From Atherinomorus stipes (taxonomy: Eukaryota > Chordata > Actinopteri > Atheriniformes > Atherinidae), in contig JALJCO010000058.1 of assembly GCA_023101725.1 (NCBI GenBank), forward strand, positions 1-64,000: a DNA stretch of 64,000 bases, in the 5' to 3' direction. How positions within the stretch are numbered: the first letter of the stretch is position 1; each line of letters begins with the position of its first letter. Both the position numbers and the translations under genes were made by a program. The notes beneath the pieces are model-generated. The model was not told where the DNA came from and made no database searches. It saw only the letters and a program-made list of their open reading frames with translations. This document shows positions 12,073 through 22,329 of the stretch, in pieces.

Positions 12073-13563
12073 GGGCCTGTACGACGAGCCGGATTTTCTC
12101 TTATCGAGGTAACTTCAGGGTTAACCCTGGGTTTTTCGTCCTATGACGCTGGTTCACTTCTGATCGGGTTATATCTCCCCGGTACTTATGCTGAACGCCT
12201 AACCTGGTCTGGACCAGGTTAAGTTCTGGATAAGAGATCTCCGACTATGAAAGCACCACTCCCTGACCAATCAGCACTCTTGGAAAATGGCCTGCCCATT
12301 TCTAGAAGATCCTGTCGATGCCGGTGCGAGATCGTGAGAGGAGTTCTTAGGAAGAGAGAGAATTTTCAGAGATGGTGCAACCCTTTTGATTTGCCACATG
12401 ACACTTTATATGAAAGATGTAGGTTTTCCTCTGCTCAGCAGAGTCTGCTGGACTCCGTTACATCTGTCAGCTGTTAGAGCCGTACATCACAAATGAACCG
12501 CATCGCAGCCGGGCACTGACAACACCCACAGATGCTCATCATACTGAGGTTTTATTAATGTTAGACTAATTGAATTAACTTTGATATAGACCAACGCCTC
12601 ACCTCGGAGTGAAAAAAAATTAGTGCTGTACTGATGTAGCTGAAAAGCTTATTTTTTGTGGCCGAATTATGCTCACGGTCCCACTCAGTAAAACGTCATT
12701 CATTTATTTATTCATTCATTCATTCATTCACTGGTAGTTTGATGCACACCGCTGGCGACACTGAAAACGTATAAAACATGTCATGTAATAACTCGCTTTT
12801 TTCCCTGTGGGTGCACAAATATTAAATGAAATTCCATTCATTCATGAAAGAGTGTGGCAGCATAGAATCTCGTCAATGGCCGGTTTAGATTATATATTTG
12901 TATTTGTTCTTTACTTGTTCCCATGATCGTCTTGCGCTGCGGGGTTGCATCTGAAATAATGTGATTAAGAGGTCACACATGTAGAAAACATGAATTTATG
13001 GAGCGTACACCCACCCATGCCGGCATGGTGAAGGGTTACAACACGGCACGATATGAGCCTAAAATATCCATATGCACAGTATGAGAAGCAAATATACGTG
13101 AGGAAGCGCTGTAGTGTGATGAACACTAAATGATCAGAGTCCGATATTGTTCCATGATTGTACAATCGCACGGACTTGCTGCGCATTGACAGCCAGCATT
13201 AATTCCTGGCTTTTGCTGCGGCATAAATGGAGCCATTTATTATCATTCCTTAATGATAAAGTTGTGTTATCATCCAGGAACGATGATCCTGAATTCTACA
13301 TATTTCCTAAGTATCATCGTCTGCTCCTCCATGGTGAAATATGTCGCTCTCTGTTTCTCCATGTCTGCGATTGGTCAGATGCTTCCAACGCCGCCTTTTA
13401 TGTGAGCGCGCACTGATTAAGATTGGAAAACCCTGGGTTGAGTTACCGAGTTGATAACCAGCTTCATAGTACCGCTTATCAAGACCGCAGATGTCTGGTT
13501 AAGTCAACCCAGGTAACTGAGAGAAATCCCGGGCATGTTAATCCGGCTTCGCCGTACAGGCCC
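12073..13563 (+). mobile_element. PIF/Harbinger element in LINE ORF1
   Basis: Terminal inverted repeats GGGCCTGTAC at the left and GTACAGGCCC at the right, with sub-terminal GAGCCGGATT / AATCCGGCTT. It is flanked by CAG on both sides (12070-12072, 13564-13566), a 3-bp duplication as in this superfamily although not the usual TWA. A (CATT)n stretch lies at 12696-12731. Only the start of a transposase is left. Confidence 0.8.
12280..12560 (+). pseudogene. Harbinger transposase N-terminal remnant
   Basis: The frame reads EIVRGVLRKRENFQRW...DTLYERCRFSS, then after a shift near 12430 continues GLRYICQLLEPYITNEPHRSRALTT. This is the opening of fish HARBI1-like transposases (a conserved LYERYRFS then LLEPYI and HRSRALT). 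The catalytic DDE region is absent, so the copy is an internal-deletion derivative. Confidence 0.75.
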
Positions 13564-13870
13564 CAGGTCTTCTACTCTGCTCTCCAGTTCTTCAGTCCTC
13601 CTGTCTTTTTCTTTTATCACAGCCTTCAGTTGTCTGACTTTGTCCATTAAATCCAGTGGGCCCATCTGTTGTTCTGCCACCTTACTCAGCTCCTCTGACA
13701 TGAAGTTAAGGGACTTTTTAACTTCTTCCATATCTTCTGCTAGCTTCTTTGTTGCCATGTTTCTTTTTTGTCAAACATTCTTAGAAAATTTCAGTTCAGT
13801 AGAAACAAAAGCCTTTGATGTTCCAAGTAATCCAGTGACGTAATCAGGTGAAACTACCTACAGAGCGCAT

Positions 13871-14044
13871 ATAATGAAAGATGCCAAAAACTTCCAAAAT
13901 AACAAAAAATAGTCCTGCAAACTGGATCAAAACTTCTTTGTGAAGTCAGGAAACTTAACTAATCTCTCGGATGTTAAATTATTTCCATGATATTCAATAG
14001 ATTGTTAGAGCTGATCAGCACAGAGCTTCCAACCAGCAGCAACA
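13871..14044. other. no recognised feature
   Basis: Short AT-rich gap between the LINE 5' end and the duplicated block A. Nothing was recognised. Confidence 0.4.
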
Positions 14045-14283
14045 TTAATATAATATTAATACGTATAATCAGTGACAAACTCGTATGTGGTATCATATAC
14101 GAACTAATATTATGGTTTTATTATTATTATTTAGATTAGAGGCGACAACCTGGTTTAACTGTACCAGTTGGTGGCGGTAATGCACTTTCATTGAATTTGC
14201 CAACCGTCAGTAAACGCAAAAGAAGAAGAAGAGGAAGAAGAAGGTCTCGAGCAGAGTTTCTCTGTGAAAACGTCCATGTGAAG
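14045..14283 (+). promoter_or_regulatory. upstream region and 5' non-coding exon, block A
   Basis: The segment is duplicated at 37700-37848 plus 49908-49991. A motif TTGGTGGCGGTAATGCAC (14168-14185) is followed by TTTGCCAACCG and an (AAGAAG)n purine tract, then an exon ending in AAG|GTAAGT at 14283/14284. The donor is conserved in block B. I recall this motif series before first exons of many fish multigene-family members. That it acts as a promoter is inferred from position and conservation, not shown. Confidence 0.5.
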
Positions 14284-15116
14284 GTAAGTGAAGCGGTTTT
14301 TAATCTTTGTCTCGTTGGTATCAGCTGTCAGCAGCAACGGGCTCAGAAGCAGGTTTCAGGGGAAGCTGCTGTTGTGTAATTCACAGTTTTCATGTGCTGC
14401 AGCGCCGGCTGTGCTAACAACGGCTAATAACAATAGCCTTAGCAAACGTTGTTTTGCTAGGCTGCTATCTTGTTTTCCGACCTGTAAATAATGGTAAATA
14501 ATGGTACACAGCCGTTGTAGTTCTACTGTGCGCATAATCCTGCTGCAATACTTTCTTATCAAGTAGAATGAAGCCTACAGGATAATCACACACATCTCAC
14601 ATATGACTTTTTACTGTTTATTTCAAAGAGGAAAAAATCAACTGTGCAACGAATGTGTTTCCATCAAATCAGCTCAGTCACTTTATTTTCTGCATTTTCC
14701 AAGTTAAACCAGCAGTTTAGGACGCTTTGCATACATAATATACGTTCATTTGTAGTACTACTAGCTATAGTACACAGCATCTTTAGTTGTTAACAAATGA
14801 GATGAAGTCACCAGCATAAATATCCCAGAAACTGATGAAGCATGTTAACCCTCGATGCACCGGAGGTTTTAAAAGACTATGAGCACATCCTCATCAGCTC
14901 AGTAGGCTCCGTTTCTAACTCCATGTTCCCCAAAACTTTGAAAATATAGAAATATATTCTAAGTCTAGAAAATAGGAAGAAGTGTGTGTCGTCTTCTGAG
15001 CTGCTGAGAAGTTTTAAAGCTTTTTTTGTTGTTCATATATTAGTTTTCTAGCATTATTGTGTGAATCATATGTTGATCTAATAGTGATATGTGTCTGACT
15101 CCATCCCTCCATCTAG
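14284..15116 (+). other. intron 1 of the block A gene
   Basis: Runs from a GTAAGT donor at 14284 to an acceptor CATCTAG ending at 15116. It is collinear with block B after removing two insertions in B, and apart from a 47-bp segment (about 14700-14747) that B lacks. No coding frame was seen. Confidence 0.55.
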
Positions 15117-15217
15117 TGTCCTGATAGAAGTCCAGCAGCTGAAGGCAGCTTCCTCATCATCATGGATCAGTGTGAGGACAGAGAGGAGGGAGCCCCTCCC
15201 TCTAAAAGCACTCAGAG
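15117..15217 (+). CDS. leader exon 1 of zinc-finger gene, copy A
   Basis: Acceptor CATCTAG at 15116; the start codon at 15162 opens MDQCEDREEGAPPSKSTQ, and a donor (CAGAG|GTGAG) follows at 15217 in phase 2. The ATG is chosen because this peptide is nearly identical to the first exon of teleost NLRC3-like (NACHT-domain) proteins as I remember them, and because it is conserved in block B at 52103. The peptide is hydrophilic and acidic, with no signal peptide. It joins exon 2 in phase. In NLR genes this exon precedes a FISNA-NACHT region; here no NACHT sequence exists in the window and the phase-compatible downstream exon encodes zinc fingers. Confidence 0.75.
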
Positions 15218-15297
15218 GTGAGATGAGCATCTCTAACTGTCCATGACTCTTCTCCATGTCAGAGATCACAACTCACAGCAAACATGTGGATTCACAG

Positions 15298-15780
15298 GAA
15301 CCAGCCTGGACCTGAACTTGGACCTGAAGTCAAAGCAGAACCTGGACCTGAAGTCAAAGCAGAACCTGGACCTGAAGTCAAAGCAGAACCTGGACCTGAA
15401 GTCAGAGCAGAACCTGGACCTGAAGTCAAAGCAGAACCTGAACCTGAAGTCAGAGCAGAACCTGGACCTGAAGTCAAAGCAGAACCTGAACCTGAAGTCA
15501 AAGCAGAACCTGGACCTGAAGTCAAAGCTGAACCTGGACCTGAAGTCAAAGCAGAACCTGAACCTGAAGTCAAAGCAGAACCTGGACCTGAAGTCAAAGC
15601 AGAACCTGGACCTGAAGTCAAAGCTGAACCTGGACCTGAAGTCAAAGCAGAACCTGGACCTGAAGTCAAAGCAGAACCTGGACCTGAAGTCAAAGCTGAA
15701 TCCAGCTGTGTGTCCATAAAGACTGAGTGGTGGATGGATCTGCCTGTTAGTTTCCCAGCTGGTGTTTCCTCAGAGCAACA
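15298..15780 (+). CDS. leader exon 2 with 16 tandem GPEVKAEP repeats
   Basis: Acceptor GATTCACAG at 15297, donor CAACA|GTGAG at 15780; the exon is 483 bp, phase 2 to phase 2. It encodes NQPGPE, then 16 eight-residue units of consensus PGPEVKAE (positions 15317-15700), then SSCVSIKTEWWMDLPVSF. Fourteen units contain V-K-A-E, which fits the SUMO-acceptor consensus (hydrophobic-K-x-E); units 4 and 6 have R for K. The tail adds I-K-T-E. The block B exon is 147 bp with two units, so this one has expanded. The charge pattern predicts an extended, disordered, acidic segment. The reading frame is fixed by the flanking phases and by agreement with block B. Confidence 0.75.
15317..15700 (+). repeat. 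24-bp coding minisatellite, 16 units
   Basis: Unit GGACCTGAAGTCAAAGCAGA plus ACCT, exactly 384 bp. Variants are GAACCT for GGACCT (Glu for Gly, three units), GTCAGAG for GTCAAAG (Arg for Lys, two units) and GCTGAA for GCAGAA (silent). The variant order suggests slippage or unequal exchange. Two other frames are also open through it, purely because of the 24-bp periodicity. Confidence 0.95.
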
Positions 15781-15998
15781 GTGAGTATCTGTCAGTGTTC
15801 AGTGGAGGTTGGATCATATTTCAGATGAAAACTAGTTTCATTTGAATCATTTCTTGACGTCTCTGCTGAGACTAATTTCTGCTTCATGTTTGGAATCTGA
15901 TAGTTTCTGATTTGTCTTCCAGATTCTTGTTTTAATAAAATGTTGTTGAACAATTTCAGAATTCAGCAGTGAAATCATTAAACCATCTTTATTCACAG

Positions 15999-16100
15999 AA
16001 ACCAACCAGAACCAGAACCAGGACCAGGATCCAGCTGTGTGTCCTTTAAGAGCGGCGGGTCAAACGATCCTCCTCCTGATGTGAAGTCAGAGGAATGGAG
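15999..16100 (+). CDS. leader exon 3 of zinc-finger gene, copy A
   Basis: Acceptor TATTCACAG at 15998, donor ATGGAG|GTGAGC at 16100; 102 bp, phase 2 to phase 2. It encodes NQPEPEPGPGSSCVSFKS, then SNDPPPDVKSEEW. It is a diverged duplicate of exon 2: both carry PGP...SSCVSxK. The V-K-S-E near its end is another SUMO-consensus match. The phase-2 ending AG plus the first T of the exon at 31415 gives Ser, in frame with the finger exon. Confidence 0.75.
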
Positions 16101-16199
16101 GTGAGCTGGGTGTAAATGTTTGATCAGTGTCAGTGTGAACAGTTTTTATTCCAACATGTGTTTCAGCTCTTTTCCACATTTCTATGCTCAGATGTGAAC

Positions 16200-16904
16200 T
16201 AGTGCTGAAACCATCACCCATTAAATCCTTTGGCGATTGGAAGGTTGCCAGGCAATTTGCTGTTTATCAAAGTGATTTTTGAACAAAAAAAACAAAACGT
16301 GGCCCTACTGTGCATTCAGAGATGTTTCTGGAGGAAATCCATGACTGTTAGAGAATCCCCGTTTACAAACAGACCTACAATCCACATTCTCTCTCCTCCT
16401 CTCAGCGCAGCTACACTGTCAGTCTGTGACAGTGACAGGAAGCATCTCTTTGATTCGAGCTGACAGCCCGTTTGCTTCGGGATCGTTCAACAGAGTCGGC
16501 TAATTGCAAATAAATCTTGTTTTAATGTGTAACTACTGAAATGTTCACAGCAGGACTTTCATAACTTCCTCCTGTGTTGCAGCACTGCCGCCTTTGCAGG
16601 TTAAAAGTTAATGACAGACAGCAACATGTTGGATTATCATCCTCAAGCTAACTTGCATCAGCAGTCCTTTGGCAGGTAAAGATAAGATACACAATACAAT
16701 AAAACAACAAAATTAAACTTTCAGGTGTCACATGGTTAAGAACACAATGCACTCCCCTCACCATTAACTCCTGTCTTCACTTGCAATGGAACATAGTCTT
16801 TCTTTCTGTTTTCATTTATTTGTACAAACCTATATGCTCAAATGTGACTGGCAGCATGGCCTCCATAGTGGCCAGTTTTTCCTTTCTTTTTTTTAAATAT
16901 AACC
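16200..16904. other. no recognised feature
   Basis: Intronic sequence that differs from block B from 16200 on. No frame, SINE body or clear inverted termini were recognised, although it is probably repeat-derived. Confidence 0.35.
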
Positions 16905-17050
16905 TAACTGACTAAAACTAGACTAAAATGTTTTTTAATTTTGTCGCCTAAAACTAGACAAACTATCAGCTACAGAAATGACTAAAATGTGACTAAAACT
17001 AATGAGCATTTTCGACTAAAACTCAGATAGCTGCCAAAAACAACACTGGT
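16905..17050. repeat. ACTAAAA-rich dispersed repeat, second copy
   Basis: Related to 3690-3868: repeated GACTAAAACTA and ACTAAAATG motifs. Confidence 0.45.
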
Positions 17051-17319
17051 TGATCACCCCTGGTTTGTAGTGGATAAAATCCTAACATCCCCTACAGCTG
17101 GTTAGTGGTTACAGCCTGAAGGTGGCAGGATGAGAAAACCACAGTTCAAATTCCTTCACTGTACGCCTTGTTTAACAAGTTGTTTTGTGATTATTGTTTT
17201 TCAGGGCACACGGTGCCATCACTCACATAAATGTGAAGGACCTCTTAATTTCCTAATAGCTATATGTTCTTATTTCTAAAAACTCTGTAGATATATTTTC
17301 ATCCATTAGCTATCCAACA

Positions 17320-18359
17320 GTGTTGGAGATCAGGATGATTAGTTCTCAACAAGATGAGCAGCCAAACCAAACCGATGAGCTTGTAGTTAAAAGATGACTT
17401 CTGTCGCATGGATGTGGTTTGATTTTTAAAAAAAGACCAACGCGGTCACTACCAGACAACAGAAGGTATCCCGGCTCTTGGGGACGTCTTTCGGCACTAA
17501 ATGACCCCAAGCCAGCATACAATCAACTGTCGTCGGTCTTTTTGTATCCAAACCACCTCCATGTGACAGAAATTCTCTCTTTTAGGTAAAAGCCTCTCAG
17601 TTTGAGTTGGCTGTTCATCTTGTTAAGAATTAGTCTAATTACACCCGTCTGAAAGGTCCGCCACCGTCTCCCTCCATGTTTGTTTGCAGCGTGCGTGTGC
17701 ATGCAGCGCATCTTGATTAAATACTGCAGTAAAGCATCTATCACGGCGTAAACGATAGAGCTTTTTATGAAACGATAGATATTTTCTATCGTCCAGACCA
17801 GCCTTTTTCAAAGTGGGTGCCGCAGCACACTGGGGGGGCCCCGACTGTGTCAGGGGTGCCGCAAAAAAAAAAAAAGTACTCTGACATTCAGTTTTTTTTT
17901 TAAAAATCTGGAATTTTATATATTAATATATTTGAATACATGAATATATTCTTTTTCAATTATTTACATGTGAATGGATTAACAAAATTTTAAATTCATT
18001 TTTGATAAATATATAAAATTAACTATAAATATCCGTCTCATGTACCCATTGTCAGTAACGTGTCTTGACGTCCCCACCGGGGTAGGCCTGACTGTGCAGC
18101 ACATTGTTTTATAGTCTCATTTAAACGCAAAAATATATTTGATTTCACAAAGAGCAAGGAACAAGCAACATCTCTGTTCATTACTGTTCTGTCTGAATAA
18201 ACAGCACATTTGAATTCAGTTTAGGCTATGCAGTGTTTTTAATCATAGTTTACACGGGGGTGGCTTGAGATTTTATGCACTTTTGAAATGTGTCCTGACT
18301 GAAAACAGTTTGAGAAAGGCTGGTCCAGACGATATATATCGTTATATCGCCCAGCCCTT
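17320..18359 (+). mobile_element. hAT-like palindromic element, second copy
   Basis: Same order of parts as 5338-6504: a palindromic core (about 17330-17710) with loop near 17430-17530, a GATTAAATACTGCAGTAAAG box, and the right terminus TATATCGCCCAGCCCTT at 18343-18359. It was split by another hAT MITE at 17799-18322. Confidence 0.65.
17799..18322. mobile_element. hAT MITE, 524 bp, exact target duplication
   Basis: Termini CAGCCTTTTTCAAA and TTTGAGAAAGGCTG are inverted. The flanks carry the 8-bp direct repeat GTCCAGAC at 17791-17798 and 18323-18330, the length made by hAT transposases. It inserted inside the right part of the 17320-18359 element. Confidence 0.92.
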
Positions 18360-18523
18360 GTTGGTAAAGGCTTAAAATGGATCAGCTGTAGGTTTTTATT
18401 ACAGCATGTTTTCTAAAACATGGACTTCAAGGATATTTAATGAGATTCTACCCCATGAAATGGTTTAAAAATTTGCCTTTTTTTTGTCATCAGTGGGTTT
18501 TTTAATTCACTGGCTGCCATTCA

Positions 18524-18580
18524 TGTTTATACACGATAATTCAAATCCGAACGTTAACTGCCATTCACCTTTATACACGT
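18524..18580. repeat. tandem unit split by a hAT insertion (left part)
   Basis: A unit of about 50 bp (TAATTCAAATCCGAACGTTAACTGCCA...) occurs before the hAT at 18581 and again after it at 27621-27680, so the element went into a short tandem repeat. Confidence 0.6.
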
Positions 18581-18796
18581 TAGGTCTGTCCCCGACTAAG
18601 ACTTGTCATAGTCAAACCTGATTCGTCAGATCATGTCATTCGTCAACCAATAGTCGAAACATGTTTTTTTTTTTCTTTCCCTTAATGATTCATAATCTCA
18701 TTTGCGTCTTTTCCTGCTCCAGATAAAGAGCTATAACACCTCATTAGATGGATAACATTTTTCATTTGGCATAAGATAACAACAGGACGTCTCCAT

Positions 18797-19220
18797 TAGG
18801 GATGGGCGATATTTTATCGTGTGCGATATATCGTCAGAATTCCCCACAATAACAATTTGAATTTATCGTTTTTATCGTGAGATGACAGTTTATCAGATTG
18901 TGTTTGCAGTTTCTCTCTTTGTTTTTTTTAAAATAAGCCCAGTTAGTTTTGCTGTTTGTTTGTTTGCATAAATGTGTTGGTACTTTTATTTAGACTTGTT
19001 TGCTTGGTGTCACGACAGTTTTGCAGTACAGGTGCAATACTTGAATGTAATTGATATAGTTTAGTGGCTTCTAGTACTTTGTAGGGCTTCAAGACTGAAT
19101 TTAGTGACAAATTTATAATACAAAATATTTTGCTGATAGTTTTTATCGTCACTTATCGTTACCGTGATAAATTAGAGAAATTATCAGGATACATTTTTTA
19201 GTCCATATCGCCCATCCCTA
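18797..19220. mobile_element. hAT MITE, 424 bp, exact target duplication
   Basis: Termini TAGGGATGGGCGATAT and ATATCGCCCATCCCTA are perfectly inverted. The 8-bp duplication is GTCTCCAT at 18789-18796 and 19221-19228. It lies inside the older hAT at 18581. Confidence 0.95.
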
Positions 19221-19639
19221 GTCTCCATCAACTTTCATTTTTCTATATCACTGATTAGGCTGTAAAATATGTCTGCTTGTTTACAGTCCTTTTCTTATTT
19301 ATTTAAATATTTGAAAAAAAGAAAATTACAAGGTATGTTGGTGTGAAACAATTCTTAATTTGATTTTTATCTTTCAGTTAACACTGCAGGCATAAACCTA
19401 ATATTTTTTATATGTTTTTATTTTTTTTGCTTTACAATTTAATGTCAGGGAAGAGAATTAAAAGGGTGTTAACAGTTTGTGCGTGCTCTGTCCAAATGTC
19501 AAACACATAAAGAGGAATTCCAATAGAATAACCTTTACGGAATAAATTAATTAATTACACAACAACAAAAAGTAGGCTCATAACGAAGTACAAAGTTATA
19601 TCTATGTAAAACGAAAAGTATAAGTTAGAACATGATGCT

Positions 19640-20110
19640 AGGCCTCCACCTCTGAAGACTTGTTCAGCCTCGTTCTGAATTACTGAGCAGAACATTGAGA
19701 TCTACATCAAGGGGAGACTGCAATGTTCCTACAAGAACGTCTGCCTTCTCTCAATCAGCCTTCTCCTACAAAGCCACCAAAGAACTGAATAGACTTCCAG
19801 ACAAGTTAAAGACTGTTTCAGATTACACCAATTTTTCACATTCTGTCAAAAACTGGCTGCTCCAACCAGTCATGCTTACATTAAACAGTCCATATTGTTC
19901 TTAGCTCCTGGAGCTTAGGCTAGTAGCTGGTACCGGATAGCTACTAAATTTAGACCAGAGATAAAGGTCTCTTACTAATATTTCTGCACAACCTATTGTA
20001 TAGGCATTTTATTCAGAGTTGTTATTTTATTGTCTTTTAGCCAACTGTAATTTTGTTATGTTGTTTTGTACTCTGTGTTTTGTGCTTTCATGGTTCATGG
20101 GGGGGGTGCT
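19640..20110 (+). mobile_element. LINE 3' end fragment (RT C-terminus)
   Basis: The frame at 19695-19904 reads PTRTSAFSQSAFSYKATKEL then LNRLPDKLKTVSDYTNFSHSVKNWL, which matches the C-terminal block of CR1/L2-type ORF2 proteins (FSYxGxxLWNxLP...FKxxLKxxL). A 3' UTR-like AT-rich stretch follows to about 20110. The 5' part is missing. Confidence 0.55.
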
Positions 20111-20990
20111 AATTAGTCTGTATGAAAGAGGACAAACAAAAGAGAGAAGAGATGGGAAAGGGGACGGGGGGAGAAAAAAGACGGAGAGGGGGGAGAAAGG
20201 GAAAAAAGCACGCCCATAGAAAAAAACAGAGAAAAAAGAAACGACGGCACTCCCAGCGGGGTAAGATGGGGAAAAAGAAAAAGAGAAAGGAGCGAGAGGG
20301 GGAAAAAAAGGGGAGGGAAAAGAATGAAGGGGAGAAAAGGGGAACTAAACCCACCGGCAGAAAGACGGAAGAAGGCGGGAAAATACGAGAAGGAGCTTTT
20401 CTTTTTTCCTCAGGACAAAAAAGAAAGAGGAAAGCGGAAGCCGAGGAAAAGGGGAAACAAGACAAACAAGGACTCCCAAAATGGAAGGGTGGCTTATAGA
20501 AATCTCTCGAATAATAAAATCAAAGAGAAGGAGGATCTGAGGCGGTAGGGAATATACCGAGAAGGAAGGCAGAGACGAAGCCGAAGCGAGAATCAGAGAT
20601 AAAAAAGAGGCCAAAGCTACGCTATTAGGAAAAACTACAACGGTGGGCCGGTTTGGATTGCGATTTATCTTGGATGAAGGGGGGGAGTACAGAAAAGAAG
20701 GAAAAGAGAGGATATCGCGCAGGGGAGATCTCAATAGGAAAAATCCAGGAAATCTGAATCTGAGGACTGTATTAATATCCAAAAGGGAAAGGAGATTAAA
20801 TTAGCAGCGGAGGCTATAGAGGGCGCGGAGGTAGCGCCCTAGGCAAAAGAAGATAACTTAACCTAAATCGGGAGCCATCTCATCGATAACTAAGAAACAA
20901 GCCTAAATAAAAGAAAAAAGGGAGAAAAAGAGAAAGGAGAGGGCTCCTCGAAAAAAGGAGATCCCAGAGGGGAGGGGAGGGGAGGAAAAA
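20105..20990 (+). repeat. purine-rich low-complexity tract
   Basis: About 880 bp of almost only A and G on this strand with scattered C/T. Open frames here encode Lys/Arg/Glu-rich peptides (or Phe/Ser-rich ones in antisense) and are not genes. The irregular, non-periodic pattern suggests a degenerate GA repeat or an unreliable consensus. Confidence 0.75.
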
Positions 20991-21048
20991 CAAACCAAAA
21001 AAGTCTAATACATACAGACATACAATATGTACATATATTACACACAAA

Positions 21049-21372
21049 CAGTCATCCTTGAAATTATTCATACCTCCAATTACAGAAAAGGCTAAATTCA
21101 ACAAGAAACTAATGATAAATAAATATTTAAAAAATCATAATTTAGTGAAATAAAACATTGCTTTTGAATTGTAGTTGAAAATAATCATTAAACAAACAAA
21201 CCAAAATAATCCCAGACACAATAGAGCACCTTTCCAATGAACAGTGGACCAACACAGCTGTCAGCAGGTGCAGAAATCTTTTTGAACATTAGAGAAACAC
21301 CTGAAAAAAAAGAAAAAGGAGAAAAAAAAAACAGAAGAAAAAAGGAAAAAAAAAAAGGCGCCAAAAAAAGAG

Positions 21373-21406
<34 letters not shown>

Positions 21407-21860
21407 AAAAAGGGAAAACAAAAGGGAAAAGGAAAAGGAAAAAGGAAAAAAGAAAAAAAAAACCAAGGAAGGCGAAAAAGAAAGAAAAAAAGAAAGAAAC
21501 CACAGAAAAAACCCACCCCCCCCAGAAAAGGAGGGAAAGGGACAGGAGAAAAGAAAAAGGGAACAAAAAAAGGGGGGAAAGGGGGGGAAAAAGAGAAGAA
21601 CGTAAAAAGAAAAGTGCAGTGATTGTCTCAAAGTGTTGCTCAATAAAATTTTAGCTTTGGGCCCCATCATGCTTGTTTACTTGTTTTAATTTTTTGTTTT
21701 GATATTTCTGTTGAATCATGATTCAAAATCAATCTCTTGATTTTCATAGAATTTTTATTTAATATTACTTAAGTCAGTTTCATCTTATTTCACTTAAAGC
21801 TGATTTTTTTTTTCCTACTTTCATTGGAGGGTATGAATAATTTTGAGGACATGTTGTGTT
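21049..21860 (+). mobile_element. mariner-like non-autonomous element with A-rich core
   Basis: The left end CAGTCATCCTTGAAATTATT and the right end GGAGGGTATGAATAATTTTG are inverted. A second copy at 43085-43526 has the same termini and shared internal boxes (CAAGCATGATGGGGC). Here 21290-21605 is replaced by an A/G-only stretch absent from the other copy. Confidence 0.65.
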
Positions 21861-22329
21861 GTCTACAATATAAGACAATATTTTGGTGTTTTGGGGGACG
21901 AAAGATCACATAAAGTTTAGGGCCAAGTGAAAAAATACTGTCTTTCTGCTGGTGTTTTCTCTTCAGAATGTAATAATGTAATAAACATAGAAACAGCAGA
22001 CATAAAGGAAAAAAAGAAGTCTGTTTATGCAGAACTGATGAGAACTTCCAGCTCCTGCTTCCCATTATGCACTGAGCTTCTCATGCCTCACCACCAAGAT
22101 GAAAACGGGATTTATTTTCATTTACATTTATGTTTCTGCATTTTCTTCTTCCCCAAACCATCAAAGCATCAGTCAGAACATGAATCTCGACTTCACCTCG
22201 TCTGACGGTGTTTTTGCTAAACAGTGGAGAAGGTGATGGAGATGTGATCTCTCCAGGAAAGTCTGAATAGCTTCGCATCCGTCATGGGAAAACCTTCCAA
22301 TTCGAGAGTTTGGTGCAAACTCTGTATTT

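Larger units (their letters stand above)
11649..13758 (-). pseudogene. LINE ORF1 split by a Harbinger insertion
   Basis: The N-terminal part (13758-13564) begins MATKKLAEDMEEVKKSL and is a coiled coil ending ESRVEDL. The C-terminal part (12056-11649) begins MEDVVISGL and runs through KIKFVNRKQKIEALKLAK and VYVNEHLTKRNAEIA, the RNA-binding ORF1 core seen in fish LINEs. Between them lies the 12073-13563 element. Without it, the two parts would join around a D-L-x-Q-Y-A-R-M segment, apparently with a small indel. Confidence 0.75.
8335..13870 (-). mobile_element. decayed CR1/L2-group non-LTR retrotransposon, two ORFs
   Basis: On the minus strand the order is ORF1 (13758 to 11649, interrupted), endonuclease (11486 to 10400) and reverse transcriptase (about 10290 to 8525), then a short 3' region. 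This matches a jockey-superfamily LINE (endonuclease then RT in ORF2). All frames carry stops or shifts, so the copy is dead. A PIF/Harbinger element lies within ORF1 (12073-13563). Confidence 0.8.

Noticed and set aside
15300..15700. CRISPR-like array
   Set aside because: Direct repeats have no unique spacers; it is a coding minisatellite in a vertebrate genome.
15292..15717. Antisense (GPGSALTS)n and alternative-frame (NLDLKSKQ)n proteins
   Set aside because: A 24-bp repeat without stops is open in several frames; only the frame consistent with exon phases and copy B is accepted.
20122..20499. Lys/Arg-rich basic protein
   Set aside because: Purine tract translation; irregular sequence that is probably poor consensus.
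21188..21670. Phe-rich membrane-like protein on the minus strand
   Set aside because: Antisense of a poly-A/G tract; no start context and no periodic helices beyond homopolymer runs.
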